Counted from the stretch's first letter, positions 49,137-57,330 are shown. The stretch is DNA of 64,000 nucleotides from Gordonia amarae NBRC 15530 (GCF_000241345.1 NZ_BAED01000033.1:62001-126000); one strand, 5' to 3'. Translations and numbers: made by a program. Notes: generated by a model not told the origin, from the letters alone.

Positions 49137-49257
49137 CGCAGGGGCCTTTCGCCGCGTTCACCCGTGTGTGCCGTCACCCACGACACACTACGCGCCGGGT
49201 GTGGGGGAACCGGTGTGCCGCGTGCCGTGCGCGGTTGACGCGGTGACCCGGCAGGCA

Positions 49258-49277
49258 AACCTACGGTACCGTAGGTT
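49258..49277. promoter_or_regulatory. Perfect 20-bp palindromic operator before the hemolysin III-like gene
   Basis: AACCTACGGTACCGTAGGTT is a perfect palindrome ending one base before the GTG start. A TTGACG at 49235-49240 with about 17-21 bp spacing would place the -10 inside it, so binding should repress. The size and form fit a TetR-type repressor. No regulator gene is adjacent. Confidence 0.7.
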
Positions 49278-49278
49278 C

Positions 49279-49965
49279 GTGAGCACTCCGGCAGCCGTTC
49301 CCGTGGCCTCGTTCCGTCCCGATCCGGCCAAGCCTCGCCTGCGCGGGGTCATCCACTCCTACGCCGCGGTGGTCGCCGCGTTCGCCGGTGCGGGAGTGAT
49401 CGTCGGTGCCGCCGTCCTGCGCGGTGCCGCCGAAACCTTCGCGTGCGCGCTGTACGCGGCGACCATCGTCGGGCTGTTCGCGGTGAGCGCGTTCTACCAC
49501 CGCATCTCGTGGAAGTCGGCGCGCGCACACGTCCGGATGAAGCGCGCCGACCACTCGATGATCTTCGTGTTCATCGCCGGCACGTACACCCCTTTCTGTC
49601 TGATGGCCCTACCCGCTCCGATCAACTGGTGGGTGCTGGGCATCGTGTGGGCGGGCGCTGTGGGCGGGGTGACGCTGAAGATCGCCTGGCCCGGTTCGCC
49701 GCGCTGGCTGGGGGTGTCGCTGTACATCCTGCTCGGCTGGGTGATCATCGCCGTCTCCCCCACCCTCGTCGGCCATTCGTCGGCGGCGGTCCTCGTGCTG
49801 CTCGCCGCCGGCGGAGTGCTCTACAGCGTCGGCGGGGTGCTGTACGCGATGAAGTGGCCCGATCCGTGGCCGTCGAGTTTCGGGCACCACGAGGTGTTCC
49901 ACGCGTGCACCGCCGTCGCCGCCACCCTCCACTACATCGCCGTCTGGCTCGTCCTCGCCGCCTGA
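49279..49965 (+). CDS. Hemolysin III/AdipoR-family (YqfA-like) membrane protein
   Basis: A 228-residue membrane protein with seven predicted helices. The PAQR/HlyIII metal-site pattern is present: SAFYHRISWKS (His with upstream Ser), RADHSMIFVFIAGTYTPF (Asp/His) and a C-terminal GHHEVFHACTAVAATLHY with several His. Members are proposed zinc-dependent lipid hydrolases; true haemolysis is not implied. GTG start follows directly on a 20-bp palindrome. Confidence 0.9.
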   Translation: MSTPAAVPVASFRPDPAKPRLRGVIHSYAAVVAAFAGAGVIVGAAVLRGAAETFACALYAATIVGLFAVSAFYHRISWKSARAHVRMKRADHSMIFVFIAGTYTPFCLMALPAPINWWVLGIVWAGAVGGVTLKIAWPGSPRWLGVSLYILLGWVIIAVSPTLVGHSSAAVLVLLAAGGVLYSVGGVLYAMKWPDPWPSSFGHHEVFHACTAVAATLHYIAVWLVLAA

Positions 49966-50015
49966 GCCCCGCTCGTCCCCTCCGCCGGTCAACACCCAGC
50001 CACCCCCTCCCGCTG

Positions 50016-50061
50016 CCGGTTGAGGTGCGAGGTCGCCCAGCGACCGAGCCTCGAAACCTCG
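50016..50061. repeat. Dispersed palindromic repeat, copy 4 (half element)
   Basis: Left half only: CCGGTTGAGGTGCGAGGTCG, then CGACCGAGCCTCGAAACCTCG. It forms the outer and inner arms of one side. It lies between the hemolysin III-like gene and the clpP pair. Confidence 0.75.
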
Positions 50062-50112
50062 CACGCCGAGTATGCCCGCGAGCACAACCACTCTGCCCAG
50101 CGCTGAACCGTT

Positions 50113-50125
50113 CCGCTCTGCGCGG
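50113..50125. promoter_or_regulatory. Candidate regulator dyad upstream of the clpP pair
   Basis: CCGCTCTGCGCGG, 43 bp before the first clpP ATG, resembles CTGCTCTGGGCAG upstream of the convergent regulator (10 of 13 bases). ClgR-type sites in other actinobacteria have CGCY-N-A-N-R-GCG form, only partly matched. Confidence 0.35.
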
Positions 50126-50167
50126 CAGCACCGTCCACCGCGGCCCCCGCCGACGCACCATCGCCTT

Positions 50168-50782
50168 ATGAGCGATGAGAAACGAACCCTGCCGCTGAGC
50201 AAGGCGACGGCGGAAAGCCTTCTGAACCAACGGATCCTGATGCTGGATTCGGCCCTTGACGACGAGATCGGCAGCCAGCTGTGCGCGCAACTGGTACTCC
50301 TGTCGGCGTACGACCCGACCGCCGATATCGCGTTGTGGATCAACTCGCCCGGCGGTTCGGTGCCCGCGATGCTCGCGATCGCCGACACCATGGACCTGAT
50401 CCCCAACGACGTGGCGACTGTGAATCTCGGAATGGCCTACAGCGCAGGACAATTCCTCCTGTGCTGCGGCACCCCGGGCAAACGCTACGCCCTCCCCCAC
50501 GCGAAAGTGCTTCTGCACCAAGGATCCGCCGGCATCGGTGGGTACGCCCCCGACATCGAGCTACAGGCCGACGACCTGCGGCACGTCCGCGACACCGTGC
50601 TGAGCATCATCGCCGAGAGGACCGGGCAGTCCCTGGAGCGCATCTTCGACGACTCGCTCCGCGATCACGTGTTCACCGCAACCGAGTCCGTCGACTACGG
50701 CTTCATCGACCACATCGTCACGACCGTCGCACAGGTTCGGCCCAGCGCCCCCGCCGCAACAGGATTCGGAGTCTCCCGATGA
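50168..50782 (+). CDS. ATP-dependent Clp protease proteolytic subunit, accessory pair member 1
   Basis: A 204-residue ClpP. Catalytic Ser92 ([10 protein letters not shown]), His117 (KVLLHQ) and an Asp at 161/162 (RIFDDSLRD) are kept, and [11 protein letters not shown] matches the family. The active-site text differs from the housekeeping clpP1P2 pattern (GQAAS). No clpX or tig is near, so this is a second pair like Streptomyces clpP3/clpP4. It overlaps member 2 by ATGA. Start ATG 50168 has no clear ribosome site. Confidence 0.92.
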   Translation: MSDEKRTLPLSKATAESLLNQRILMLDSALDDEIGSQLCAQLVLLSAYDPTADIALWINSPGGSVPAMLAIADTMDLIPNDVATVNLGMAYSAGQFLLCCGTPGKRYALPHAKVLLHQGSAGIGGYAPDIELQADDLRHVRDTVLSIIAERTGQSLERIFDDSLRDHVFTATESVDYGFIDHIVTTVAQVRPSAPAATGFGVSR

Positions 50783-51390
50783 GCACATACACCATCCCCA
50801 ACGTCATCAGCCGCACCCCGCAGGGCGAGCGGGTGATGGATGTCTACAGCCGCCTGCTCGACGACCGGATCGTCTACCTGGGCACCGAGATCGACGACGG
50901 CGTCGCCAACGCCCTGATCGCGCAGATCCTGCACCTGGACTCCGACAACCCCGAAGCCCCGATCGACCTGTACATCAACTCGCCCGGCGGATCGGTGATG
51001 GCGACGTTCGCCCTGTACGACACCATGCAGTACTGCCACGCCCCCATCGCCACCACCTGTGTGGGACAGGCACTCTCGACCACCGCGCTGCTGCTGGCCG
51101 CGGGCACCCCCGGCCGTCGTTCGGTACTCCCCCACGCCCGCGTCCTGCTGCACCAGCCGTCGGGCCAGGGCCGCGGCACCATCCCCGACCTGATCCTGGC
51201 CGCCGAGGAGATCCTGCGCACCCGGGAGGAGATAGAACAGGCGTTGAGCCGGCACACCGGCCAGGACGCCGACACCCTGCGCCGCGACACCGACCGCGAC
51301 CGCATCCTGCGCGCCCAGGAGATCATCGACTACGGCATCGCCGACCAGATCATCGACACCCGGACCCGGAATCAGGCCGCCAACGCGTAG
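50779..51390 (+). CDS. ATP-dependent Clp protease proteolytic subunit, accessory pair member 2
   Basis: A 203-residue ClpP with Ser100 ([15 protein letters not shown]), His125 (RVLLHQP) and Asp170 (LRRDTDRDR). It is coupled to member 1, implying a heteromeric two-ring protease. Its last 19 bases overlap, tail to tail, the end of the convergent ClgR/PopR-like regulator gene. Confidence 0.93.
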   Translation: MSTYTIPNVISRTPQGERVMDVYSRLLDDRIVYLGTEIDDGVANALIAQILHLDSDNPEAPIDLYINSPGGSVMATFALYDTMQYCHAPIATTCVGQALSTTALLLAAGTPGRRSVLPHARVLLHQPSGQGRGTIPDLILAAEEILRTREEIEQALSRHTGQDADTLRRDTDRDRILRAQEIIDYGIADQIIDTRTRNQAANA

Positions 51391-51722
51391 GGGCCGCGGC
51401 GGATCGGTGCGGCCGGGACCGCGACCGGAGCACCGGACACCGAACGCAGGACCGGTACCGGCCGGGCCTGGCGCACGAGTTCGACGGCCACCTCGCGGAC
51501 CAGGTCGACCAGGGTCAGGCCGAGCGCGCCGGCTACGGCGGCCAGTACCTCCGACGAGGCGTCCTTGCGGCCGCGTTCGAGTTCGGACAGGTACTGGGTG
51601 GACACCCCGGCGCGCTGCGCGGTTTCGACCAGCCGCTCGTCGCGGTCGTGGCGGTGTCGCCGCAGGACGCGTCCGGTCACCTCGCGCCACAGCGGTTCGG
51701 GAGGGGGGTCGTTGGCAGCCAT
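51372..51722 (-). CDS. ClgR/PopR-like XRE-family regulator with C-terminal YALAA
   Basis: A 116-residue Cro/CI-type HTH protein. [59 protein letters not shown] (residues about 10-68, seen in parts) matches the ClgR/PopR pattern of clp-gene activators. The last five residues, YALAA, equal the end of the E. coli SsrA degradation tag. In Streptomyces, PopR activates clpP3clpP4 and is itself degraded by ClpP. Convergent overlap with the ClpP gene supports the same loop here. Confidence 0.85.
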   Translation of the reverse strand: MAANDPPPEPLWREVTGRVLRRHRHDRDERLVETAQRAGVSTQYLSELERGRKDASSEVLAAVAGALGLTLVDLVREVAVELVRQARPVPVLRSVSGAPVAVPAAPIRRGPYALAA

Positions 51723-51764
51723 ACCCGCGATGCTAGCCACCAGGCGCGCCGCGCGCCGCCCCGT

Positions 51765-51779
51765 TCTGCCCAGAGCAGA
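51765..51779. promoter_or_regulatory. Candidate operator dyad upstream of the ClgR/PopR-like gene
   Basis: TCTGC-CCAGA-GCAGA, perfect 5-bp arms with 5-bp spacer, 43 bp before the regulator's ATG. It shares bases with the dyad before the clpP pair. Confidence 0.35.
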
Positions 51780-51810
51780 TCCACACCGATGCCACTGAGC
51801 GCAAGCCACC

Positions 51811-51916
51811 GCTGGTTGAGGTGCCAGCCTGCGAGCCTCGAAACCACGGAAGATGACATTGTCGTCTCCCCGGGTTTCGAGGCTCGGTCGCTGGGCGACC
51901 TCACACCTCAACCAGC
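51811..51916. repeat. Dispersed palindromic repeat, copy 5
   Basis: A full element with perfect 13-bp ends, GCTGGTTGAGGTG and CACCTCAACCAGC; inner arms GAGCCTCGAAACC and GGGTTTCGAGGCTC flank GACATTGTCGTC. It lies between the ClgR/PopR-like gene and aroG. Confidence 0.88.
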
Positions 51917-51953
51917 GAGGTGGATGGCCGAACCCCTTGATCACGAAACGAAT

Positions 51954-53042
51954 TCAACTCTGGGCGAGGGCGGCGAGGACCTCCGCGGTGGGGTCCCAGG
52001 CCATGCACTTGTCGGTGACGGACTGGCCGTAGGTGAGGGGGGCCGCGTCGGTGGACTGGGCGCCGGCGACAAGGAAGCTCTCCAGCATCACACCGCTGAT
52101 GGTCGGTTCCTCGCCCGCCGCGCGCGAAGCACGGATCGTGGCGGCGAGTTCGCGGGCCACCTCGGCCTGCCGGATGTGGTCCTTGCCCGAGTTGGCGTGC
52201 GAGCAGTCGACCATCACCTTGGGCGCCAGACCCGCCTTGGTCAGGCCGGTGATGGCGTCGGCGACGGAGGCGTCGTCGTAGTTGGGGCCGCGGGTGCCGC
52301 CGCGCAGGATGATGTGGCAGTCGGTGTTGCCGACGGTCTCCACCACGGCGCCCAGACCGAAGTCGTCGACCCCGAAGAACACGTGCGGGGCGGCCGCTGC
52401 GCGCACGCCGTCGACGGCGACCTGCACGTTCCCGTCGGTGCCGTTCTTGAACCCGATCGGCATCGACAGTCCCGACGCGAGCTGGCGGTGGACCTGCGAC
52501 TCGGTGGTGCGGGCACCGATGGCACCCCAGGCGACGGCGTCGGCGATGTACTGCGGGCTGGTCGGCTCCAGGAACTCGGTACCGACGGGCAGTCCCAGGT
52601 CGATGATGTCGAGCAGCAACGACCGGGCGGTGCGCAGGCCTCGCTCGACGTCGTACGTCTCGTCCATCCCCGGGTCGTTGATCAGGCCCTTCCAGCCGAC
52701 GGTGGTGCGCGGCTTCTCGAAGTACACCCGCATCACGATCTTGAGCCGGTCCGCGTATGCGGTGGCCAGCGGCGCCAGGCGGCGGGCGTAGTCGAGGGCG
52801 GCGACCGGATCGTGCACCGAGCACGGGCCGACGACCACGATCAGCCGGTCGTCGTGACCTGCGAGGATGGCGGCGATTTCGTCGCGGTCACGCTGCACGG
52901 CCAGTGCCCGTCGCGCGGTGAGCGGCAGTTCGTTGCGGAGCGTGTCGGGCGAGGGAATGGCCCGGAAGGTCTTGATGCGGCGGTCGCTGGTGGACTGTGG
53001 TAGATCGCTGACCGAGAGTGTCAGGTCGTCGGTGGTGGTCAC
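51954..53042 (-). CDS. aroG: 3-deoxy-7-phosphoheptulonate synthase, class I
   Basis: Entry enzyme of the shikimate pathway, 362 residues, type I (AroFGH family). Key text: VVVGPCSVHDP, MRVYFEKPRTTVGWKGLINDP, GTEFLEPTSPQY, IGFKNGTDGN, RGGTRGPNYD and the metal/substrate site VMVDCSHANSGK. GTG start. The 319-bp upstream region encodes a leader peptide with Tyr, Trp and Phe codons and attenuator-like hairpins, so transcription is probably controlled by aromatic amino-acid supply. Confidence 0.96.
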   Translation of the reverse strand: MTTTDDLTLSVSDLPQSTSDRRIKTFRAIPSPDTLRNELPLTARRALAVQRDRDEIAAILAGHDDRLIVVVGPCSVHDPVAALDYARRLAPLATAYADRLKIVMRVYFEKPRTTVGWKGLINDPGMDETYDVERGLRTARSLLLDIIDLGLPVGTEFLEPTSPQYIADAVAWGAIGARTTESQVHRQLASGLSMPIGFKNGTDGNVQVAVDGVRAAAAPHVFFGVDDFGLGAVVETVGNTDCHIILRGGTRGPNYDDASVADAITGLTKAGLAPKVMVDCSHANSGKDHIRQAEVARELAATIRASRAAGEEPTISGVMLESFLVAGAQSTDAAPLTYGQSVTDKCMAWDPTAEVLAALAQS

Positions 53043-53139
53043 GCCTATGTGCCTTTCAGGTTGTGCCTGTCGTCGGGGTCTTGTCTCTTGAGTCCCGGGG
53101 CACAGTCCCTGGTTGTGTTCCGGTGCCCTGAAACGACAA

Positions 53140-53166
53140 GAGCAGCGACCATGATGGTCACTGCTC
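53140..53166 (-). terminator. Attenuator-like hairpin in the aroG leader
   Basis: Minus strand GAGCAGTGACC-ATCAT-GGTCGCTGCTC forms an 11-bp stem with one G-U pair and a 5-nt loop, followed by TTGTCGTTT. It lies 32 nt after the leader-peptide stop and about 100 nt before the aroG start. Confidence 0.6.
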
Positions 53167-53167
53167 G

Positions 53168-53229
53168 GGCTCCGGATGGTTGTGTGTGCGAATGCAGCTC
53201 AGCGCTTCACCGTGGCCCCACCCGGAGCC
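53168..53229 (-). promoter_or_regulatory. Alternative 12-bp pairing in the aroG leader
   Basis: Minus-strand GGCTCCGGGTGG (53229-53218), inside the leader peptide directly after the Tyr-Trp-Arg-Phe codons, can pair with CCATCCGGAGCC (53179-53168), just before the terminator-like hairpin. A ribosome stalled at the aromatic codons would cover the first strand, the classic logic of attenuation. Confidence 0.5.
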
Positions 53230-53267
53230 TCGATAAAGCGCCAATAGGCGCGCACACGTGTAATCAC
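53199..53267 (-). CDS. aroG leader peptide with Tyr-Trp-Arg-Phe
   Basis: A 22-residue ORF starting at GTG 53267 and opening VITRVRAYWRFIEAP, with Tyr8, Trp9 and Phe11 clustered as in attenuator leader peptides. No other function is likely at this size. It is 157 bp before aroG on the same strand. Corynebacterium glutamicum has a comparable aromatic leader (AroR) before its DAHP synthase gene, as I recall. Start codon choice is tentative; the preceding GGTCGGC is a weak ribosome site. Confidence 0.6.
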   Translation of the reverse strand: MITRVRAYWRFIEAPGGATVKR

Positions 53268-53361
53268 GCCGACCACCGTAGCACACCCGTGGGGCGGCGC
53301 TCCCGCGCCACGGGTTCGACCGTCCCCTGGCGCGAGGAGCCCGCTACCGGGATCCGGCTGC

Positions 53362-54414
53362 TCAGAGCGGATCGCCCGCCCAGGCAGCCCGCAACAGTGC
53401 GATGAGGTTCTCCGGGGCGACCGGCGTGGGATTACCGGCGGGGACGGCCCGCAGGACCGGGTCCATGGCCTGCGCAATTCCCTCCTCGGGCATTCCGATA
53501 TCCCGCAGAGCCGAAGGCGCTCCGACCGCGCGCCGGAGCGTCGCCAGTCCTTCGGTGGCCGACTCCGCCCCGAAGGCGTGAGCGATGCGACGCTCCTGGG
53601 CGGCGGCGTTCGGGGCGTTGAACGCCAGGACGTAGGGCAGCACGATCGCGTGGGTCTGCGCGTGCGGCAGGTTGAACATTCCGCCGAGGACGTGGCAGAT
53701 CTTGTGGTGCATCCCCGAACCCGCCGAAGCGAACGCGACGGCGGCGAGGTAGGCACCGTACAGGGTTTCCTCGACGCCGGGAACTCCCGAAGGATCCTGT
53801 GCCACGGCGGGCAGTCCGGCGGCGAGCGCGCGGATCCCTTCGACGGCGAAGACCTGATCGATGGGGTCGACGCGCGGACCCCACATCGCGTCGACGCAAT
53901 GCGCGAGTGCGTTGAGCCCCGATGCGACGGCCATCTCCGCCGGCAGCGTGGTCAACAGTTCGGCGTCGTAGACGATGGATGCGGGCAGTACCCGGTTGTC
54001 GATGCCGGTGGTCTTGCGATCACCGTCGGTCAGGCCCCACACATTGGTGGCCTCCGAACCGGCATAGGTGGTCGGAATCGCCACGATGGGCAGGCCACTG
54101 GTCAGGGCGACAGCCTTGGCCAGACCCGTGGTCGAACCACCGCCGACGCTGACCAGGACATCGGCCCCCGCAGCGGCGGCAGCGGCACGGGCCCGGTCGG
54201 CAACCTCGACGGGCACATGCATCACCACTTCCGTGTGCCGCCGCACCACCGGCAACTGTGCGACGATCCGGTCCGCCAGGGCCGCCTCGCGTTCGGAGGC
54301 GATCACCATCACCTTCGACACCCCGAGCGCGGCCACCTCGTCCGCCACTGCGCGATGCGCCTCCCCCGTGGCGAATACCACTGTCTGCGATAGGGATTCG
54401 TGGGAGAATCGCAT
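53362..54414 (-). CDS. Maleylacetate reductase
   Basis: A 350-residue iron-type alcohol dehydrogenase of the maleylacetate reductase group, reducing maleylacetate to 3-oxoadipate with NAD(P)H. VSVGGGSTTGLAKAVAL and IPTTYAGSEATNVWGLTDGDRKTTG are typical, as is the metal site region SGMHHKICHVLGGMFNLPHAQTHAI. It follows the cycloisomerase gene directly. Its presence, with no muconolactone isomerase, marks a modified ortho pathway. Confidence 0.93.
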   Translation of the reverse strand: MRFSHESLSQTVVFATGEAHRAVADEVAALGVSKVMVIASEREAALADRIVAQLPVVRRHTEVVMHVPVEVADRARAAAAAAGADVLVSVGGGSTTGLAKAVALTSGLPIVAIPTTYAGSEATNVWGLTDGDRKTTGIDNRVLPASIVYDAELLTTLPAEMAVASGLNALAHCVDAMWGPRVDPIDQVFAVEGIRALAAGLPAVAQDPSGVPGVEETLYGAYLAAVAFASAGSGMHHKICHVLGGMFNLPHAQTHAIVLPYVLAFNAPNAAAQERRIAHAFGAESATEGLATLRRAVGAPSALRDIGMPEEGIAQAMDPVLRAVPAGNPTPVAPENLIALLRAAWAGDPL

Positions 54415-54415
54415 G

Positions 54416-55561
54416 TCATACCCTCTCGTCGCACCGGGCGTACTTGGCGACCTTGTCCTCGTCGAGCTCGATGCCGATACCGCCGTTCCGCTGCCCCGAT
54501 TCCGCCAGAATCAGTTCACCATCACGGTAGGTCACAGGATTGACGGCGATATCGTCGGCAAGCAGCAACGGACCGAACAGTTCGGTGCCCTCGGTGAGCG
54601 GCGCCAGCGCACAGAAGGTGTGGATCGCCGCGGCCGTACCCAGCGAGGTCTCGATGGTCGTGCCGCCGTAACAGCCGATCCCGGCGGCCTCGGCGATCGC
54701 GGCGATACGCCGGACATTTCCTATACCACCCGATTTGGCGAGTTTGAGCGCGAACACGTCGGCCGCACCGGAGGCGGCAAGCAGCTGTGCGTCGGCGGTG
54801 TCGAGCAGCGACTCGTCCGCCATCAGCCGTGCATTCTGACGCGAGCGCAGCCGGGCCGCGGCATCCACCGCACGGGCGGGCAGCGGTTGTTCGATGAGGG
54901 AGATCCCCGCGTCATCGAGGGCGGGTAACCACCGCCGGGCGGTGGGCTCGTCCCAGGATGCGTTGAGGTCGACGGCCAGGCCCGCCCGTCCCGCGAGCCG
55001 CTCGGCGACTGCCGCCACCCGCGCCACGTCCTCGGCCGGCGGCAGCGCCCCCATCTTCAGCTTGAAGCTTCGGTGGGCGCCCGATTCCAGTTTCTCCTGC
55101 GCTTCCTCGACCACTGTGCCCACCGGATCCGCGCCCAGTGCCCACGTGACGGGGAGGCTGCGCCGATGCGCTCCGCCGAGCAACTGATGGAGCGGGGCGT
55201 CAAGCGCACGCCCGACCGCATCCCAGAGGGCCATCTCCACTCCCGCCTTCGCGAACGAGGCGGCGTGGATCATCCTGTCGAGCCGCGTGAGCAGATAGTC
55301 GACCCGGAAGGCGTCCTCACCCACCAGAAGTGGCGCGATGTATCCGTCGATCAGCGCCCGCATGCCCTCGATCGACTCTCCACCCCACCAGGGCCCGCCC
55401 GGAACGACGCCTTCGCCGACACCGATGATGCCGTCACAGGTGTGCACCCGGACCAGGAGGACGGCCTGGGTGTCGATGGACAGGAGTGAGAATTTATGCG
55501 GCCGGATGAGCGGAATATCGAGAATGGTCGTCTCGATCCGCTCGATCACCAATTCGGACAT
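54416..55561 (-). CDS. Muconate (or substituted muconate) cycloisomerase
   Basis: A 381-residue enolase-superfamily enzyme that lactonises cis,cis-muconate. With ATG 55561 as start, the catalytic residues fall at Lys167/Lys169 (SFKLKMG), Asp198 (VDLN), Glu224 (IEQPLP), Asp249 (ADES) and Lys273 (FALKLAKSGG), the textbook CatB numbers. ATG is preferred to GTG 55567 because AGGAG is correctly spaced from it. Chloro- versus unsubstituted muconate cannot be settled by eye. Confidence 0.93.
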   Translation of the reverse strand: MSELVIERIETTILDIPLIRPHKFSLLSIDTQAVLLVRVHTCDGIIGVGEGVVPGGPWWGGESIEGMRALIDGYIAPLLVGEDAFRVDYLLTRLDRMIHAASFAKAGVEMALWDAVGRALDAPLHQLLGGAHRRSLPVTWALGADPVGTVVEEAQEKLESGAHRSFKLKMGALPPAEDVARVAAVAERLAGRAGLAVDLNASWDEPTARRWLPALDDAGISLIEQPLPARAVDAAARLRSRQNARLMADESLLDTADAQLLAASGAADVFALKLAKSGGIGNVRRIAAIAEAAGIGCYGGTTIETSLGTAAAIHTFCALAPLTEGTELFGPLLLADDIAVNPVTYRDGELILAESGQRNGGIGIELDEDKVAKYARCDERV

Positions 55562-55563
55562 GC

Positions 55564-56358
55564 TCACTTCTCCTCGACGAGTACGAAATCGTAGGTCGCC
55601 GTGTTGAATGTGCCTGCGATGCCGAATCGCTGCGCGAGTTCGGCGTCCTCGCCGGACTCGATACGCAGGACCAGTCCGTCACGGACGGCGTTGGCGACGT
55701 CGTTGTCCAGGTACTCGTCGCCCTCGAAGTACAGCTGCGAGGTGTGTTCGACGTATCCGTCATGACGAAGCTTGAGGTGGATGTGGGCGGGCCGGAAGAA
55801 GTGCCGCCCCAACGCGTTCAGCACGATGCCGGTGGGCCCGTCCTTTGGGATCTCGTACGGCGGCGGAACGATGGTGCGTACCGCGAACCGGCCGTCGGCA
55901 TCGGTCTTGATGCGGCCACGCAGATTCCAGTCCGGGATGCCCGGATGGATATTGGAGTACAGCCCCTCGGCATCGGCGTGCCAGATGTCCAGTTCGGCAC
56001 CGGCCAGCGGCTTTCCGTCGGCGCCGGACACCGTCCCGCGGAAGATCAGCGCATCGCCGGCCTCATCCGGGCGGTGCGGCATTGTCGCCGCGGGTCCGGT
56101 CACCTCGGGCGCACCGGGCAGATAGAAGGACCCTTCGATCGCGAGCGTGCTGCCGGAATTGCTCTCGTTCTCGACGTCGGTGGCCTCCGCCTCCAGGAAC
56201 ACGTCTAAGAGCAGGCTCTCCTCGCCGGCCTTGACCTCGGCGACGATCAGGTCGGTGGCGGCCCGGTACTCGGCGTGGGTGATGTGGTGCTTGCGGACGA
56301 AGTCGAGCATCAGTCGCTCAAGATCTTCGACGACCTCGACGACGCGCTGGTTGGACAT
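55564..56358 (-). CDS. Intradiol ring-cleavage dioxygenase, catechol/chlorocatechol 1,2-dioxygenase type
   Basis: A 264-residue non-heme Fe(III) dioxygenase. Ligands are visible: Tyr134 (GLYSN), Tyr168 (PPPYEIP), His192 and His194 (RPAHIHLKL). An N-terminal helical dimerisation domain (about 1-70) is present. Length and the GLYSNIHPG-type loop resemble chlorocatechol dioxygenases more than long CatA forms. It is first in the minus-strand operon and overlaps the cycloisomerase gene region. Confidence 0.92.
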   Translation of the reverse strand: MSNQRVVEVVEDLERLMLDFVRKHHITHAEYRAATDLIVAEVKAGEESLLLDVFLEAEATDVENESNSGSTLAIEGSFYLPGAPEVTGPAATMPHRPDEAGDALIFRGTVSGADGKPLAGAELDIWHADAEGLYSNIHPGIPDWNLRGRIKTDADGRFAVRTIVPPPYEIPKDGPTGIVLNALGRHFFRPAHIHLKLRHDGYVEHTSQLYFEGDEYLDNDVANAVRDGLVLRIESGEDAELAQRFGIAGTFNTATYDFVLVEEK

Positions 56359-56423
56359 GGTGATTCCTCTCGTTCGGTAACCGCGGACTGACGGCTTCCG
56401 GAACCGTTCGGCGGTGGGAGTTG

Positions 56424-56454
56424 TCGCATTGCGACACTTGATATCGCAATGCGA
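56424..56454. promoter_or_regulatory. Inverted-repeat operator between dioxygenase and IclR genes
   Basis: TCGCATTGCGA, 9-bp spacer CACTTGATA, TCGCAATGCGA: a perfect 11-bp inverted repeat in the divergent promoter region, 66 bp from the dioxygenase start and 49 bp from the iclR start. It is the likely IclR-regulator site. Confidence 0.7.
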
Positions 56455-56502
56455 TTCACTTAGTGTTGTAGCTCTCATCCCAAGCTGATGTCAAGGAGTT
56501 TC

Positions 56503-57312
56503 ATGGAACCCAATTCCGAGGCGGGCAGGCGTGATCACCTCCAAACACTCGAACGCGGACTGGTCGTCATATCCGCGTTCTCGCACGCGCCGACACCCTG
56601 GCTCACCGCGAGCGACCTCGCGCGCTCCACCGGACTGTCAGTACCCACCGTGCGGCGGATCATGCTGACTCTCGAGCGTCTCGGCTACGCACGCGGCTCG
56701 GCCAATCGTTTCGCGCTCACCCCCAAGGTCCTCGGCCTCGGGTACGCATATCTGGCATCGGTGAATCTGACCGGCGCCGCGCATCCACACATGGAGGCGC
56801 TGAGCGGGGAGTTGGCGATGGGAACCTCGTTGGCCACCCTGGACGGGACGGACGTGGTCTACGTCGACCGGGTTCAGCGGCGGCTCGTCACCAGCAATCT
56901 GCTCGCCGTCGGCAGCCGACTGCCCGCACACGCCACCGCGATGGGTCATGTACTGCTCGCCGACCTTGACGACACCGAACTCGATCACTACCTGTCGGCG
57001 GCGACGCTCGATGCCCTGACCCACCAGACCCTCGATACATCCGCTCGATTGCGCGGACGCCTGGACACGGTACGGGACCGAGGGTTCGAGATAGTCGACC
57101 AGGAACTGGAAATCGGGCGCCGATCGGCGGCCGCCCCTGTCCGGGATGCCTCCGGCCAGGTCGTCGCCGCCCTGGCGCTCTCCTGTGGGATCGGCGACTT
57201 CAGCGTCGAGGTCATCGCCGGCGAGCTGGTGCCACCGCTGCGCCGCACCGCCGACGCCATCAGCCGGGAACTGGGCCACTTACCCGGCGCCCAAGCAGCA
57301 TCCTTTTCGTGA
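56503..57312 (+). CDS. IclR-family transcriptional regulator
   Basis: A 269-residue regulator with an N-terminal winged HTH (LTASDLARSTGLSVPTVRRIMLTLERLGYA, about residues 34-63) and the IclR ligand domain (YVDRVQ, HATAMGHVLLA, DQELEIGRRSAAAPVRD). AAGGAG precedes ATG 56503. Divergent from the dioxygenase operon and 18 bp before the cyclase gene, it resembles PcaR/CatR-type regulators of aromatic degradation. Confidence 0.93.
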   Translation: MEPNSEAGRRDHLQTLERGLVVISAFSHAPTPWLTASDLARSTGLSVPTVRRIMLTLERLGYARGSANRFALTPKVLGLGYAYLASVNLTGAAHPHMEALSGELAMGTSLATLDGTDVVYVDRVQRRLVTSNLLAVGSRLPAHATAMGHVLLADLDDTELDHYLSAATLDALTHQTLDTSARLRGRLDTVRDRGFEIVDQELEIGRRSAAAPVRDASGQVVAALALSCGIGDFSVEVIAGELVPPLRRTADAISRELGHLPGAQAASFS

Positions 57313-57330
57313 AGATCAAAGGAGACAACG

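Noticed and set aside
53080..53361. Whole aroG upstream region considered as a riboswitch
   Set aside because: The leader ORF with clustered aromatic codons and simple hairpins explains it better than a known aptamer.
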